Shown here piece by piece: positions 11,306-23,136 of a stretch of DNA of 64,000 nucleotides (position 1 is its first letter; each line of letters opens with the position of its first letter). Source of the stretch: Hawksworthiomyces lignivorus. Taxonomy: Eukaryota > Ascomycota > Sordariomycetes > Ophiostomatales > Ophiostomataceae. The stretch covers positions 124,001 through 188,000 of the forward strand of contig NTMA01000028.1 in assembly GCA_002917075.1 (NCBI GenBank). Direction: 5' to 3'. Position numbers and translations under genes: made by a program. The notes under the pieces were generated by a model. That model ran no database searches. It was not told the origin of the DNA and worked only from the letters and a program-made list of their open reading frames with translations.

Positions 11306-12192
11306 GGTGAGTTATGTAGATGGGTTCGACACCGAAAAAGATGGATTTCGGATGCGCCGCAGGCTCGAGGGCCTAATGAGAGGTATTGGAACGGTCAAGG
11401 CAATGGAGTTGGTGTATCCCGGAAGGATCGGCGCATTCGCCGGGTGTGTGCGGAGGGGAGACAGAAGGCGAGGTTGTCGCGTGCGAAAAAGAAGCACTGC
11501 GCCACGCGAAAAAAGGAATCATGGGCACATGGGAGCGTAGGGGGGGTGCATGGGGACCGGAATCCGATGTTAGATGGATGGATTACGCATGTTGTGATGG
11601 CAGAATTGATGGCTGCGATGGGCGGGAGGTTGGTAGAGAAGTGTATATTTAGGGATTGAAGTTGAAGCTTTTTTTGGCTTTATTTCGCTGTATGGCGAGT
11701 TTCGATTTTGGCACGGCAGCAGTGGCTGCTGGTGAAACGCACAAAGAAACAAAAGATGTGCATGATACTTTTTCTCTCACTCAATTTTCATGCATGGCTA
11801 AGTACACAAGACTTTATTAACCCCTCACTAAATGCTGGCAGAGGCCCCTGGAATTTAGTGCGTCAGTGCTTAACTTTTGCCGTGCAGTTACCGCTAAAGC
11901 GGTACCTGAGCGGGCAACAGTTGTCCCAGAAGGCGCGTTTTAGTCGCTCCTTCCGTCGCGTGCACGCAAAGTAAATAAATTAAAATAAAGGATTCGCAGC
12001 TAACGAATAACTGGAAGCAACGACCGGTCTCCATTGTGAAGATCTAGTTACGCGCGCCTTCCACTTGCGAAAGACAGAGATCTTCTACAGCCGTTCCAGC
12101 AGTCTCTAGATATCTTCGACCGACGCAACTGTCTGCTTCGTGCTGCCTTGTTCTAAGGCGTCTCGAAGGACTGCCGCACCTGAGACCGCACC
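11306..12192. promoter_or_regulatory. Bidirectional promoter region between HFI1 and GCP3
   Basis: This 887-bp interval separates two divergent start codons and holds no credible gene. The central part (11650-11850) is A/T-richer. A perfect 7-bp inverted repeat at 11889-11904 reads as CCG-N6-CGG in its core, the form of an everted Zn2Cys6-factor half-site pair. Which gene it serves cannot be told. Confidence 0.5.
11889..11904. promoter_or_regulatory. Inverted repeat with CCG-N6-CGG core
   Basis: The 16-bp sequence TACCGCTAAAGCGGTA has perfect 7-bp arms with a 2-bp centre. Zn2Cys6 factors bind CGG-type half sites, so this is a candidate operator in the HFI1/GCP3 divergent promoter. Evidence is the sequence pattern only. 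Confidence 0.3.
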
Positions 12193-15100
12193 ATGGACCG
12201 TAAGGCACGAAAGCCGCCGCCGCCAGCAGGTGCGGCGCGCAAGCAGCCCGCCGTCCTGTCTGACCGCATCAACACGGCCATCAACGGCCTCATTCACCAC
12301 TTTGTACCAGAGGATCCGCACGAAGACGAGGATGTCGCCCAGAAACGCCAGCAGTACTGCTTCAACCTCGTGCGATCTATATTGGAGGCGTAAGGCTGCC
12401 ATTTCCCTTGCATAACCTCGTAGATATCTCGCCCTTCTTCTCCTACACTGCTAACTATCCCCCAGCCCAGAATCGCCCGACTTGGCCACTGACGTCAACC
12501 ACACAATGGACCTCATCCGCAAGAAGCTAACAGTCGACCGGCCCAACGACGCCTGGCGCTTCTCACAGCTCTACTCACGCCTTCTGGCGCTTCCTGTGCT
12601 CAACCAGAAGTGGGCCATTCTCTATCTTCTGTACCAGCTCTCCGATTCACCTGATCCAAACGACCCCATACCAACGCTGCCAGAAGTACCAGAAGAGTAC
12701 GAACAGGATGAGCAGATGGAAGAGGACGAGCTAGAGGAGGAAGTACAGACTGAAGATCCTGAAATTACAGCTGCAAGTGCAGCTGCCACGTATGGTACCC
12801 TGCCCGCAGATAGAAGAAGCGCTCCAAGAGCACCAGAGAGGCGTGAAAAATCAGGACGCACCTCTCGATCGTCCACCATTGTACAGCAGCAGGGTCGACC
12901 ACAAGCACAACCCCAGCAGCCACCCTCTAACCGGCAAGAACAAGAGGCCTTTGATGACGCTTTTGCGCGTGGCGGCCTCAAGAAGTTTCCTCCGGAAAAG
13001 GCACGGCGAGGACCTGAAGAGGCCGCCGCCGCAGCAGAAAATGATCCTGCTGCACCGGAAGGGCTTCCTTCGCGAGATGTGGCTCTGAAGTCCACGCACC
13101 TCGCTGATAGCTATGCTGAGACGAACCCGAGCGAAACAGCCTTGCTTCGTGATCTACCTTTCACGCTTCAAGGCTTAGACTCGGCGACCATGGTATTCTC
13201 TGAAGACACTGTACTCGTATTGCCGCCAACTCTGCCAGCACCGATCGTCTCACTCCTCCACACTCTCGCAGAGCCAGCACTGCTGTACCGCAAGCTAGAC
13301 GCGTTTGTACGATCGCCGGCCAAGGGCCTTCTAGGCCAAAGCTTGCGCGCAGCCATCAGCGGCGAACTGCGTGCCTACTTGAGCCTTGTCGCCACGCTTG
13401 AGAGCCAGATCCGCCGTGCACTCGCAACACTGGACGGCGCAGCGCCACGACATGGCATCGGGCGTGCAGGCGTGACCCTAAAACGATGCGTGGTGTGGAC
13501 GCGTGAGGCTACGATGGGCTTGCGCTTGATGACGCTGATTGCGGAAGAATCTGGCAGCAAGCGCGGTGGGCAACTTATTTCGCTCATCCACAGCTTTTCC
13601 ACATCACACGGCGACCCAACCGTAGGTGCGTTTGCAGAGCGACTCCTGGCTCCGGTAGCCCGGCCGTTCTATGACATCCTGCGGCGTTGGATCTACGACG
13701 GCGAGCTAGCCGATCCATACCATGAGTTCTTCGTGAGGGAGCAGGGCACCGGTGCCGAAGACGTAAAACGACAAGAAGCTGCCAAAGCCAAGGGCCACAG
13801 CTCGGTGTGGAACGATAAATACGAAATCGACGCCACAATGATCCCGTCCATCGTGCGGACAGACTTTGCCGAGAAAGTGTTCCTGATTGGCAAGTCGCTC
13901 AACTTTATCCGGCACAGCTGCGGCGACACGCAGTGGGTAGACGACTACAGCAAGGGGGCCTCCAAGGAGCTGCGGTACGGCGACACGGCTACGCTGGAAG
14001 CCTGGATCGACGAGGCATACAAGACGACCATGCGCCGCCTGATGCACCTGATGACTAAGAAGTTCCACCTGTTCGATCACCTCGCTGCGCTCAAGAAGTA
14101 CGTGCTGCTGGGCCAGGGCGACTTCGTAGCGCTGTTGATGGAGTCGCTGGCGCCGAATCTTGACCGCCCGGCCACCGCCCAGTACCGCCACACACTGACG
14201 TCGCAGCTGGATCACGCAATCCGGGGCTCCAACGCCCAGTTCGAGCCGCCCGAGATCTTGCGTCGCCTTGACGCGCGTATGCTGCAGCAATCGCACGGTG
14301 ACACCGGTTGGGACTGCTTCACGCTCGAGTACAAGATCTTCGCGCCCGTCGACTGTGTCGTGACCGAGTGGGCCAACAAGCAGTACCTCAAGGTATTCAA
14401 CTTCCTATGGCATGTGAAGCGCGTCGAATTTGCGCTGGCGTCCACCTGGCACAAGTGCATGACGGGCTCGCGGGGCGTGCTGCAGACTGAGGACCCGGCC
14501 GTCCACCAGGTGTGGAAGGCCACGCGCGGCACGCTAGCTGAGATGGTACACTTTGTGGGCCAGCTGCAATACTACATCCTGTTCGAGGTCATCGAGGCCA
14601 GCTGGGAGACGCTGCAGACGGCCATCCGCCGCGAAGACTGCACTCTTGACGACCTCATCACAGCTCACACCAACTACCTAACTTCCATCACACACAAGGG
14701 CCTGCTGGGCGTGCGCCGCCGCGCCTTTGTTGAGATGAAGCAGGCGGCTCAGCAGGCCCAGGCCCAGGCCCAGGCTCAGGCCGCCGCCGCCGCCGTGGCC
14801 GCCGGCGGCGGCATGCCCTCCGCGGCCGACCTCAGCAGTGCCACCGCCCACCTTCCCGAGGTGCCCGCCGAGGACACCCACGGCTTCCCGGCCCAGCTCA
14901 AGGAGCTGCTGCGCACGATGCTGGCCTTCCGCGACGCCGTCGACGGCCTCTACAGCTGGGCAGTTGCCGACTTTACGCGACGGCAGGAGGCCGACGTGCT
15001 GCGCACCCAGCCAGCTGACGACGGTCTCGACGCCGCCAGTGCCTCCGTCCCATCCGAGTGGCCCGCGCTGCAGCAGCGGCTGCAGGCGCTGGGCAAGACG

Positions 15101-15241
15101 TTCCGCAAGCGCGTGGTGTACCTTCTGGCGGACCTGGGCTACCAGAAGGACGCGGACCTGCGCTTCCTGGGCGTCTCGATGAACTTTAACGACGTCTACG
15201 TGGTGCCGCAGGGGAAGCAACGGCAGCAGACGAAGCGGTGA
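12193..15241 (+). CDS. Gamma-tubulin complex component 3 (GCP3/Alp6/Spc98 family)
   Basis: Two exons: 12193-12389 and 12466-15241. The 76-bp intron (donor GTAAGG, branch CTAAC, acceptor CCCAG) joins LEA to PESPD in phase, giving 990 residues. The start ATG has an adenine at -3 (accATGG). After a variable N-terminus with an acidic/Gln-rich stretch (about 140-250), GCP family blocks follow: a GRIP1-like region with GKSLNFIRHSCGD and WIYDGELADPYHEFF, then GRIP2-like blocks with LLGQGDFVALLMESLAP and the terminal FLGVSMNFNDVYVV. The GKS(I/L)NFIR form points to GCP3 rather than GCP2. A poly Gln/Ala insertion lies around residue 815-850. The family product nucleates microtubules at the spindle pole body as part of the gamma-tubulin small complex. 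Confidence 0.9.
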
Positions 15242-16210
15242 GGACAAGGGAAAAGGGAAAGGGAGGCACATCGAGAGAGATCGATAACGTGAATTGACGA
15301 GCTTGCTAGTTGTTTGGGTCTATTCTTTTTAAGGGCAGGGCGTTTTCTACAAAAGGATAGGGAAGGAATGTATAGGTTCATGCTCAGAGATGCGAGCGTG
15401 TTTGTGTATGTGTGCGCGTATCAGTTCTCCATGTCTGTTTTCTTATGAGGACAACCACGGCAATGAAATTCGGCAAAGCTTTTGAATTCTTTCTTTTATT
15501 GACTCCATCAAGTATTTACTAGATGGGCTTTTTTCTATCTAATGTCGTAACATAAACCATCATAGCCATCGTGAAATCCTCCGCAGAAAGGCCAACTCCA
15601 GATCTATGTCAAGAAACACACGAGAGTACATCTCTCGCCATTCGAACGTTTCTCGCTGCCCAGCTTCTTTCTCCTCCGCTCAACGTTTCTTCTTCGGCAG
15701 TCGCCCCATGCCGCAACTATTTTATCTACCGTCAGATGCTCCAAGCTACAGTCAGCCTCGTTTGGCTTGAACAAGATCAAGTCATCCATCTGCTAGCCAC
15801 TTTCCCAGATAAACAATAAACTGGAGTTTCGACTCAAACACGACGTCGACTAGTCGACGAATAAGCCTCTCCCAAAGCTGAAGTCCACCCCAAGTCCCAA
15901 AATAAAACACGATAAAACGCCAGATCCGTAACCTGCTGAACACTTTCTCAAAAGTGAAAAATGCTGAAGAGATGTTTCGTTACTCCAAATGTGTTCACCA
16001 ATATTTCCCTCCTTTCCCACCAACCGAAAAACCTCGTGCAAATGCCGCCGAAAATGCCGTATGAAATGTACACGAAAAAAGGATAAAAAATCAAAAATAA
16101 GAAGAGTGGCTAGTCGGAAACAGCCGCTACAAAAAGAAGTAGATGCGATAAAAATTAGCCGTATCACTTCTTCTTTCCCGACATGTTCAAAACCAGATAT
16201 GCCAACCACA
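15242..16210. other. Convergent 3' region between GCP3 and WEE1
   Basis: About 970 bp lie between two stop codons of convergent genes. The sequence is A/T-richer with no credible coding frame. The short frames at 15571-15819 and 15850-16209 lack any recognisable features. It should hold both 3' UTRs. Confidence 0.6.
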
Positions 16211-19200
16211 CTAGACGTCGGTCATCTCAGTATCAACCTCTGAAGACGCGGCAACCACTTCATCCTCCGGGCCCCAGTTGCCTTCAAAAATGGTAGCCGG
16301 TGCTCGTCTGCGCGCATGCACCCACCGAAGAGAGCTAATCTCGAGGATCTCATGCACGGCAGGTCTTCTCGCAGGGTCAGATTCGATGAGCCAGGCAACA
16401 ACAGAGTCGAGTGACCCTGGGTGGTGTTGGTTCATCATGAACTCCGGAGGATGCTCCAAACCGACCGGCTTCTTCGACAATGCGCCGAATAGGTTACTCA
16501 CCGGTCGTCTCGCCAGACCAAGATCAAGTCGAGACGACTTAGGACCTGGAGTTGATGCAAGATCAAGACTCTCGGTCAAGCTGTGGCCATCCGTGTTGTC
16601 GTCGATGTCACTGACGATAGGCATGCCAGCAGAGTCACGGAGAAGTGCGTTGGCCTCTCCAGCCGTAAGACTAGGTACAACGGACATGTCGCCTTCTCGG
16701 AGAGCGACCCAAATAGGCCCATTGTCGGGAAGGAAAACATTGCAAGCGATCTCCAGCACGATCAAGCCAAGGGAGAATACATCTGCTGGCTTGTCATACC
16801 GACCTTGGAGAATCTCTGGCCCAATGTATTCGCGGTCACCCTCGCCCTCGATACCCTTCGGTGCAGGCCACTGCGTTGCCATACCAAAATCACCAATCTT
16901 GAGATGCCCTTCGTATGTCACAAATATGTTGGCCGGCTTCAAGTCAAGATGAATGAAACCAGCGTCATGGACGTATCGTAGACCCTGTATGTGGTTAGCC
17001 AATTTGAAAAGGCAGGGAAATAGAACTAGAAAAAAAAAAAGAGGCGGATTTCATACCTGTGACACCTCGAGCAGAATCTTCCAGATGCGGAAGTCGTCCA
17101 AACGCCCATGCTCACCGGCCTTCTTGAGAAAGCTGTCTAGACCACCCTCTTCGCAGTACTCGGTCTGAATATAAAGATAGCCTTTTTGTTCCCAGTGATC
17201 GAAAATCTGTAGAACGTTGTCCTGGTCGCGGACAGCTTCAAGCACTGCAACCTCCCGAAGCTTAGCGGCACGCTCTTTCTGCCCAAAAATGGGCAGGCGA
17301 ACTTTCTTCACTGCAAAAACTTGCGCAGCCGAAGAGGAAGGGATGTCACATGAACGCGCAGAAGCTCGCTTGCTAGGCGTCGCGTTGAGATAATCCCAAG
17401 GACTATCGTGTCCAGCTGTCTGGCGTGTGCTTACGCGGAAGACTTGAGAGAACTCGCCTCTCCCAACACACTCAACTTTGCCAAACATGGAACTCAGCAC
17501 AGCATCTGCGTCACTTGGCGCTGCGCCGTGAACGGGAGTGATACTAACACGACGTTCCACAAAGTTGATGAAGGCTTCTCGATCTGCTGTCGGAGTCGCC
17601 GGCGGGAAGATAGGAGGGCTCGGTTTAGCTGATGCTTGAATGGCCGCTTTAGGTGCGCTGCGTCCGCTGGAGATAGAAAGGCGGCTTGCGTCAGGAGGCG
17701 CCATGCTGCCAGCAGATTCAATATTGCGCAGGATGTTGCTCTCGCGAGGTGTCTTAGGCGACATCGACTCTGAATCTGAGCTTCCAACTGGAGTCTCTTT
17801 AGAAGAGATAAAGTGTGAGCGGCAGCCAGGACTAAGTGAAACACAAAACGGTTGAAAGATCTTACCAGTATGAATCGGAAACTGTTCAGCAGCCGCGGCA
17901 TCCGGAGTAAAACTGATGGGGCCAGTCGTTGCAAGATCCCGTGCGGCAATGGGCGTCGAAGCACCTTTGTTTGCGCTCCCAAAGAGGTTCTTAACAAGAA
18001 CCGACTTTGTTGGAGTTGGGGGCAAATCAAATCCTTCTGCAGCACCCTGAATGTCGCTGGCATCGCCATCAATGCTCAGAATGCTACTCGTGCGGGCATG
18101 GCTGGACCTCAGCTTGAAGAAGTTCACCACGCTCTCGCCGGCGTTGTTCGCAGACGCCACACGCGGCTGCGGAGGAGTTGCATTGAAAGGGGTCTCTGGC
18201 TGCGTAGCCGAAAAAAAGAATCGGTGCTGCCGCTGTTTGCGGCCACTTCCAGACGATGGGGGGTATGTATTCGAAGGATACACTTGTTTCTTGCATGGCG
18301 TGTCCGGCATAGCCATCCGCCGGTTTCCAAGACGCTGAAGGCTATCATCGTCGGTGCTGTGATTCATCTTGGACACCAGGCCAGCTGACGCAAATACAGA
18401 CTGCAGCGGCCTTGCCGACTTGTATTGCGGTGTGGCGACAGGGTCAGGTCTTGGCCGGTGAGCGGTCAACGGAAGAGAGCGAGCAAAGATGGACGCGGGC
18501 CGTGGGCGGTCGGGCGGAAGCTGGATAGGAAAGTGAGTCGGGGATTCATCCGGCAGACTAGATCCGGACGACGATGTGGTCAGGGTCCGCGAAAGAGGAT
18601 GTGGGTGATGAGAAGCTAGGCCAGTCGCTGTAGTTGTTCCCATAAGAGGCCGGTCCATGGTAGGCACAGGTGAATTTGGCAGAGGGCCCTTGGTCCTAAA
18701 TGGGCTGTCTCGCGACTCCGGCTTTAGCAGTTGGTCCAGGGATGCCCGAGGCCGGATTCGGAAATGCGGTGCTGTAAAGAGCCATTCGTTCGATGTACGC
18801 TTTGATTGCGGCTGTTGCTGCTGCGGAGACTGCTGGAGCTGCTGCTGTTGCTGTTGCGCCAGGTATTTTTCGCCCTGGCGGCGACCCCAAGAAGAGCGTG
18901 GATCGTGTCGTTGCTGCAGGGTCGACTTCCGTAGGGAAGATGATCTTTTTGGCACAGTCGAAGAGATCGAAGTGGCCGGGTGAGGCTCGACGAGGGTGGT
19001 CGGAGATGTTGAAGTAGATGCCGAGTTGGCGAGCTGGTATTCACCATTCAAGTCCTCGTGGATCTCGAAAGACGTGCGAACAGGAGGTGCAGTATTGGGA
19101 GACCCAAACTCAAAAACGTTGAAATCGGACCCAAGGCTCGAGATGCCATGCAAACTGCGACGCTTGGCGACTGGGCTGCCAGGATTGGCCTGGTCCAGAT

Positions 19201-19939
19201 TCATGATGGCGTCGCTCCGCTTCAGGGGGCTAGAGATGGCCGAAGCTAGCATATCTCGCGCATTTCCAGAAAGATCCAGATGCATGCTGTGCCGAGACGG
19301 CTTGTCTTGATAGCTGCGGGATGTTGTGCTCAACCCAAGCAGCATGCTGCTGAATTTGGTGCTGTTGCTGTTCTCCTGTCCCAGCAGCGGCTCCGACAGC
19401 GCTGTAGATGGGCCAGTGTGCTGTGCTGGTGTTGGCGTTGCATTGCCCATGTCCGAGTTAGCGCTCAGCGTGCGCTTTAAAGGGCTCTTTGGCGACGCCC
19501 GCAGCCGCGGCACCAATTTAGATGAAGTAGACTTTGGTCGCGCTGAGCGCAATGAGAGCTTGACACCCGAACGCATCGGGGTGGCGAAAGGAGACGTAGT
19601 TGCTAGCGGTCGTGTGGATGCTGCCATAGGTGTAGTTGTGGCGCTGTCAGGCCCACTGGATATTGATGTAGTTGATGATGAAGCGGATATAGACGCCGGT
19701 ACACTCGCAGCGCCAGTCGGGTTTGCTTGTGGCTGCGGGGCATGAGAAACCGGAGACGGCGCATAGAAAGAGCCGTATGAGCTCTCTGAACTCTGTGAAC
19801 TATGCGACTCGGCACGTACCAGATGGAATCGAGACGGTGATCGCGACAAGGAGCGGCGCAAAGGCCGAGCATCCACCTGGTGTACCGCAGTCGGAGAGGG
19901 GAGCGCGAGCGTCCCCCCACTGCTATTTGGGAAGGCCAT
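16211..19939 (-). CDS. WEE1: Wee1-family mitosis inhibitor protein kinase
   Basis: Proposed exons are 19939-17866, 17796-17057 and 16984-16211, giving 1195 residues. The start is the ATG at 19939 (gccATGG context); the frame begins at a GTG at 19951. The long N-terminal ~890 residues are Ser/Pro-rich and disordered, with Cdk-like S/T-P sites. The kinase domain follows: glycine loop GRGEFSQVF, ATP lysine in FAVKKV, catalytic HLDLKPANI, DFGMA, then the Wee1 signature EGDREYIGPEIL and DKPADVFSLGL. The 72-bp intron 2 splits the domain between EVSQ and GLRYVHDAG. Intron 1 (69 bp) carries no in-frame stop, so it could be translated if retained. Wee1 phosphorylates Cdk1 on tyrosine to delay mitosis. 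Five ACGCGT boxes lie 0.6-1.6 kb upstream. Confidence 0.92.
17797..17865 (-). other. Stop-free 69-bp candidate intron in WEE1
   Basis: The stretch runs from a GTAAGA donor to a CTAAAG acceptor on the minus strand. Its length is a multiple of three and it has no stop, so the gene reads through it as 23 extra residues rich in Cys/Phe and unlike the Ser/Pro-rich flanks. Removing it joins HT to ETPVGSSDS. There is no perfect CTAAC branch, only a CTCAC-like one. Confidence 0.6.
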
Positions 19940-20539
19940 GGCTAGGCCCACTTGAGACGGAAATGGAAGTAGTAGGACTTCGTTTCGTCCCCAGCAAAAC
20001 TGGGTGGCGAGGTAGCTGCAATGGAAGCGAAAGTAAGGTGTTCTCCTGGTCTTCTTTTATGTCTAGTCGTTTGTCAAGAAGAAAGTAGATGTGCTAGGTA
20101 GCCCTTTTTATCAGTCGGCGCCGCTCGTTTTGTACACTCTCAAGTGTTCTTCCGTAGGCGTTATTTTCGATGTCAATAGTGGCAAACAGGCAGCAGCATT
20201 TGTCTTGGTCTATCTAGATAGGCACGACTTTGAGGCCAATATGTACTGTCGAAACAGCGGAGCAAAACAAAACAAAAACAATCAGCGCAGTGCAGTTTCG
20301 GCTACCAGGAACAAAAAGAATTGCGCTCCGCCCCTGCAGTCCAATTTTGGCGAAAGAGAAAAACGAGCCGAGGTGGCTTCTTCAGACCATACTGAAAGCG
20401 CGGTCTAGTCGATGTAGCATGTGCGGGATCCCAAGCAGTCGCGGTAGGATAGCAGACTGCAAGAATTGAGGCGAAAGCCTGTCTAAAACGGGAGGCAGAT
20501 AGCCTGCGAGTCGAATAATGCGAATGATCGTCGCGATGC

Positions 20540-21508
20540 ACGCGTATCTGAGAAAAAGAACCAGGCCAAAGCAGCGGTGCGATGCGATATAAACGAAACC
20601 ACCACTGGCGATCGGTCGACTTACGCGTGGGCTGCGAGAGGTAGCAAGGCGATCATACGCGCATGAGCAAGAAAAAAAAATAAGGAAAGCAGCCAAAATA
20701 GCGGCGACAAGAGCTGGATGGTTGCAGAAGAGGGAGATGGGATCAGATCGTGTGCCAGCACTTGGAACGATCACAGGCAAGAAAAGTAGAATAAAACAAT
20801 AGATAGGAAGAGACGATGCGGAAAAGCAGAGCACGAATAGGCTTTTTGGAGTAGCAGCAGGCTGAACTTTTCTTATGCGCACAAATTCAAAATAGAGCGA
20901 CCCCAGGCAATATGGGAAAGGGGGGGAGGGGAGGAGGAGGAAGGAATGATTGGGAAAGGTGGCGGTTCCAGGGGTGGCAAGAGCGGCTTGTGATAGTGAT
21001 TTTTTTTTTTTTTTGGCGGTGACCACGTTGAGAGAGGCTCGAGGGCATGTGCGAAGAGCACCAAGAAGCACCAAAAAAGGCTGCGCTGCGATGTGTCGTC
21101 ACGCGTGTTGTTTACTTACTTGCTGTATTAGGAAATAAAAAGACGTGTCGAACGCGTCCAGGGGTCCAGGGGCGCCTGCCACCATGGGACAGAAAAAAAC
21201 TCCACCACATGCTTTACCCACCAAAAGCCCCCACTCTACCATTGAGGTCCACTTTTCCATTCCTTCCCGACAAAAAGGCGCCTTTTAGTGTGGACGGCCG
21301 TTTACGTGTATGTACTCAAGACACACAACACACACTACATACAACACACTAACACGCTCTCTCTCACCCACACAGACACACGCACTCCAACTACATATGC
21401 TTACAGTGATACACAACACGCCCACACATACGCGTTGAGGCCGTCTTTTTGGTCTTCTCTACGTTCCTTTTTCTCCGCTGCATATTTTTAGCCTCTCATC
21501 CAACGCGT
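20540..21508. promoter_or_regulatory. Cluster of five ACGCGT (MCB) motifs upstream of WEE1
   Basis: Perfect ACGCGT words occur at 20540-20545, 20623-20628, 21101-21106, 21152-21157 and 21503-21508, all in the 1.6 kb upstream of the WEE1 start codon. A given 6-mer is expected about once per 4 kb in random sequence of even composition. In budding yeast the WEE1 homologue SWE1 is transcribed at G1/S. Regulation here is inferred from motif density. Confidence 0.55.
21320..21390. repeat. CA-rich microsatellite-like tract
   Basis: A run of imperfect ACACA / ACACAC units grades into CTCTCTCACCCACACAGACACA. It lies in non-coding DNA upstream of WEE1. No function is apparent. Confidence 0.6.
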
Positions 21509-22228
21509 TTTACCCTCTCTTCCGTAATGAATATGCAGTTAGCTTTTGAGAAAGTTGTGAAAACTTAGCACTGTTGCTTCTCGAGCACTGTTTCATCTTT
21601 CCAACAACAAACCCATTGGCTCAGCATTCCAAAGAGATCTCGTAGACTAGACCATCATCAGATCTATTTTTGATTTGTTATTCTCTCTGGGAGTAAATCA
21701 TCCCCAACCCATGAATCCATGAAACCATGAAGCCATGACAGGATGTCTCCCTCTTCCCCTCAGGACACCAGTGGACCACGCACACGAGAAGGAGACCGGG
21801 CACCCTAAACATTGGCCTACGACGTCCTAGTACGCTGTGCTGCGCACGCTACTGGCAGAAGGACAAAGACAGTCTGTCTAAGCTTATGTCGCCCAGTGGA
21901 GCAGAAGTTATCGATAGACCATGAGGCAGAGCTAAGGGGAGGGCGTGCTTCCCCTGCAGGATGCACCATCCCAATCCCAGCCCGTCGTTTCGTTGAAAAG
22001 CAGATCTCCCTCGTTCCGCTCTCCTCCCCCCCCCTTACCATACTCCGTATGCTTGGTGTTGGGTATTATGATCCCACAATCAATGGATCTTCACTCCACG
22101 GCTACTGTGAAGCTAAGTATGCGGCGTGCTCGATGTGGACACTCAGTCTGGCGCGGGAGTTTCTCCATCTCCTCTGGATCTTCGTGACACTTCACACTGA
22201 CCGACTTCTCTATGGCCCCTATTCATGA

Positions 22229-22420
22229 TCATGTCTCTCTCAACCTATTTTTGAAATAGGCATATGAAGGAACTGATATACCTCTGTCTCTGACCGCAAA
22301 TTGGCCCAAGTGCCGCAGCCAGGAGTCAAACACTGCAACCTTTCCAAACATAGGTGGAACAAGATGCCCATATATTGAGGCTTTCTTAACATCCAGAATG
22401 GATTCGCATTCCCACTTAGA
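22229..22420 (-). other. Protein-like open frame without start codon context
   Basis: A 64-codon minus-strand frame runs between two stops. Its conceptual product has protein-like composition (for example YGHLVPPMFGKVAVFDSW and LRHLGQFAVRD). It is not in the frame of any neighbouring gene and has an internal ATG only part-way in. It could be an exon of an unmodelled gene, a gene relic or chance. I do not recognise a family. Confidence 0.2.
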
Positions 22421-23136
22421 TCACATATTGTTGCTCTTGTTATGTCCGTCTGCTCCTTCATGACAAGACGATTTTCTCGTGTACGTCCCAAAGAGGAAAA
22501 TCAAAACAAACAGGGGCCGGATGTTTTTTCCTTCATAACAGAAATTACGCACACAGGGACTCAATACGTCTGAACATAGCAGAAATAAGTAGAAAAAAAA
22601 GGAGATGAGATGAAAATGCTCTTCTTCAGCACGGTCTATTTTCTCCTAAGCTTGCTCTCTTCACCAATTTGCGCTGGTGTGCATTACGAGTACGGGCACA
22701 TACACGAACATGTGTGTAAAATTAGCACAGTTGTGTATTTTATGCTCTCATTTCCTTCTCTTTTTTTATGGCTCCACATGCAATTAATGAAGCTCGCTCG
22801 GACGACAGGGGTTGCGAACAAGCCGGGAAAGGTTGGACGAAAGGGGGTGCCGGCACTACATCCGCGAAAGGCTCTAAAGACACCAAACAGTCCCCAAAGA
22901 ACACTGTTCCCTCCGTCAAAAAAGCTTCCATGCATGAACCGTCGGAAATGAGGCCAGAGCACCACTGCCGGCAACCGTTGGATGGGAGAGGCCTCATACA
23001 GAATAGGAAGCTTTGAAAGTATGAATTCCTGTCTCTTGTTTTGTTTCTACATACAATACCCTGTCACCCATACTTCGTACACAATCCTACTGATTCTCTC
23101 ATTACATAACTACTGACTCGTATTATTGCTCTCTCA

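Larger units (their letters stand above)
19940..23136. other. WEE1 upstream region and MED1 3' flank, no confirmed gene
   Basis: These 3.2 kb lie upstream of WEE1 and downstream of MED1. The WEE1-proximal half holds the ACGCGT cluster, a T tract near 21000 and a CA-rich stretch (21320-21390). The frame at 20382-21074 looks like leader or promoter sequence. A protein-like minus-strand frame occurs at 22229-22420, listed separately. The rest shows nothing I can name. Confidence 0.5.

Noticed and set aside
20382..21074. 230-codon minus-strand frame upstream of WEE1
   Set aside because: Runs through poly-Lys from a T tract and Pro/Phe-rich low complexity in the WEE1 promoter; no splice link to WEE1 is needed because the ATG at 19939 has a good context.
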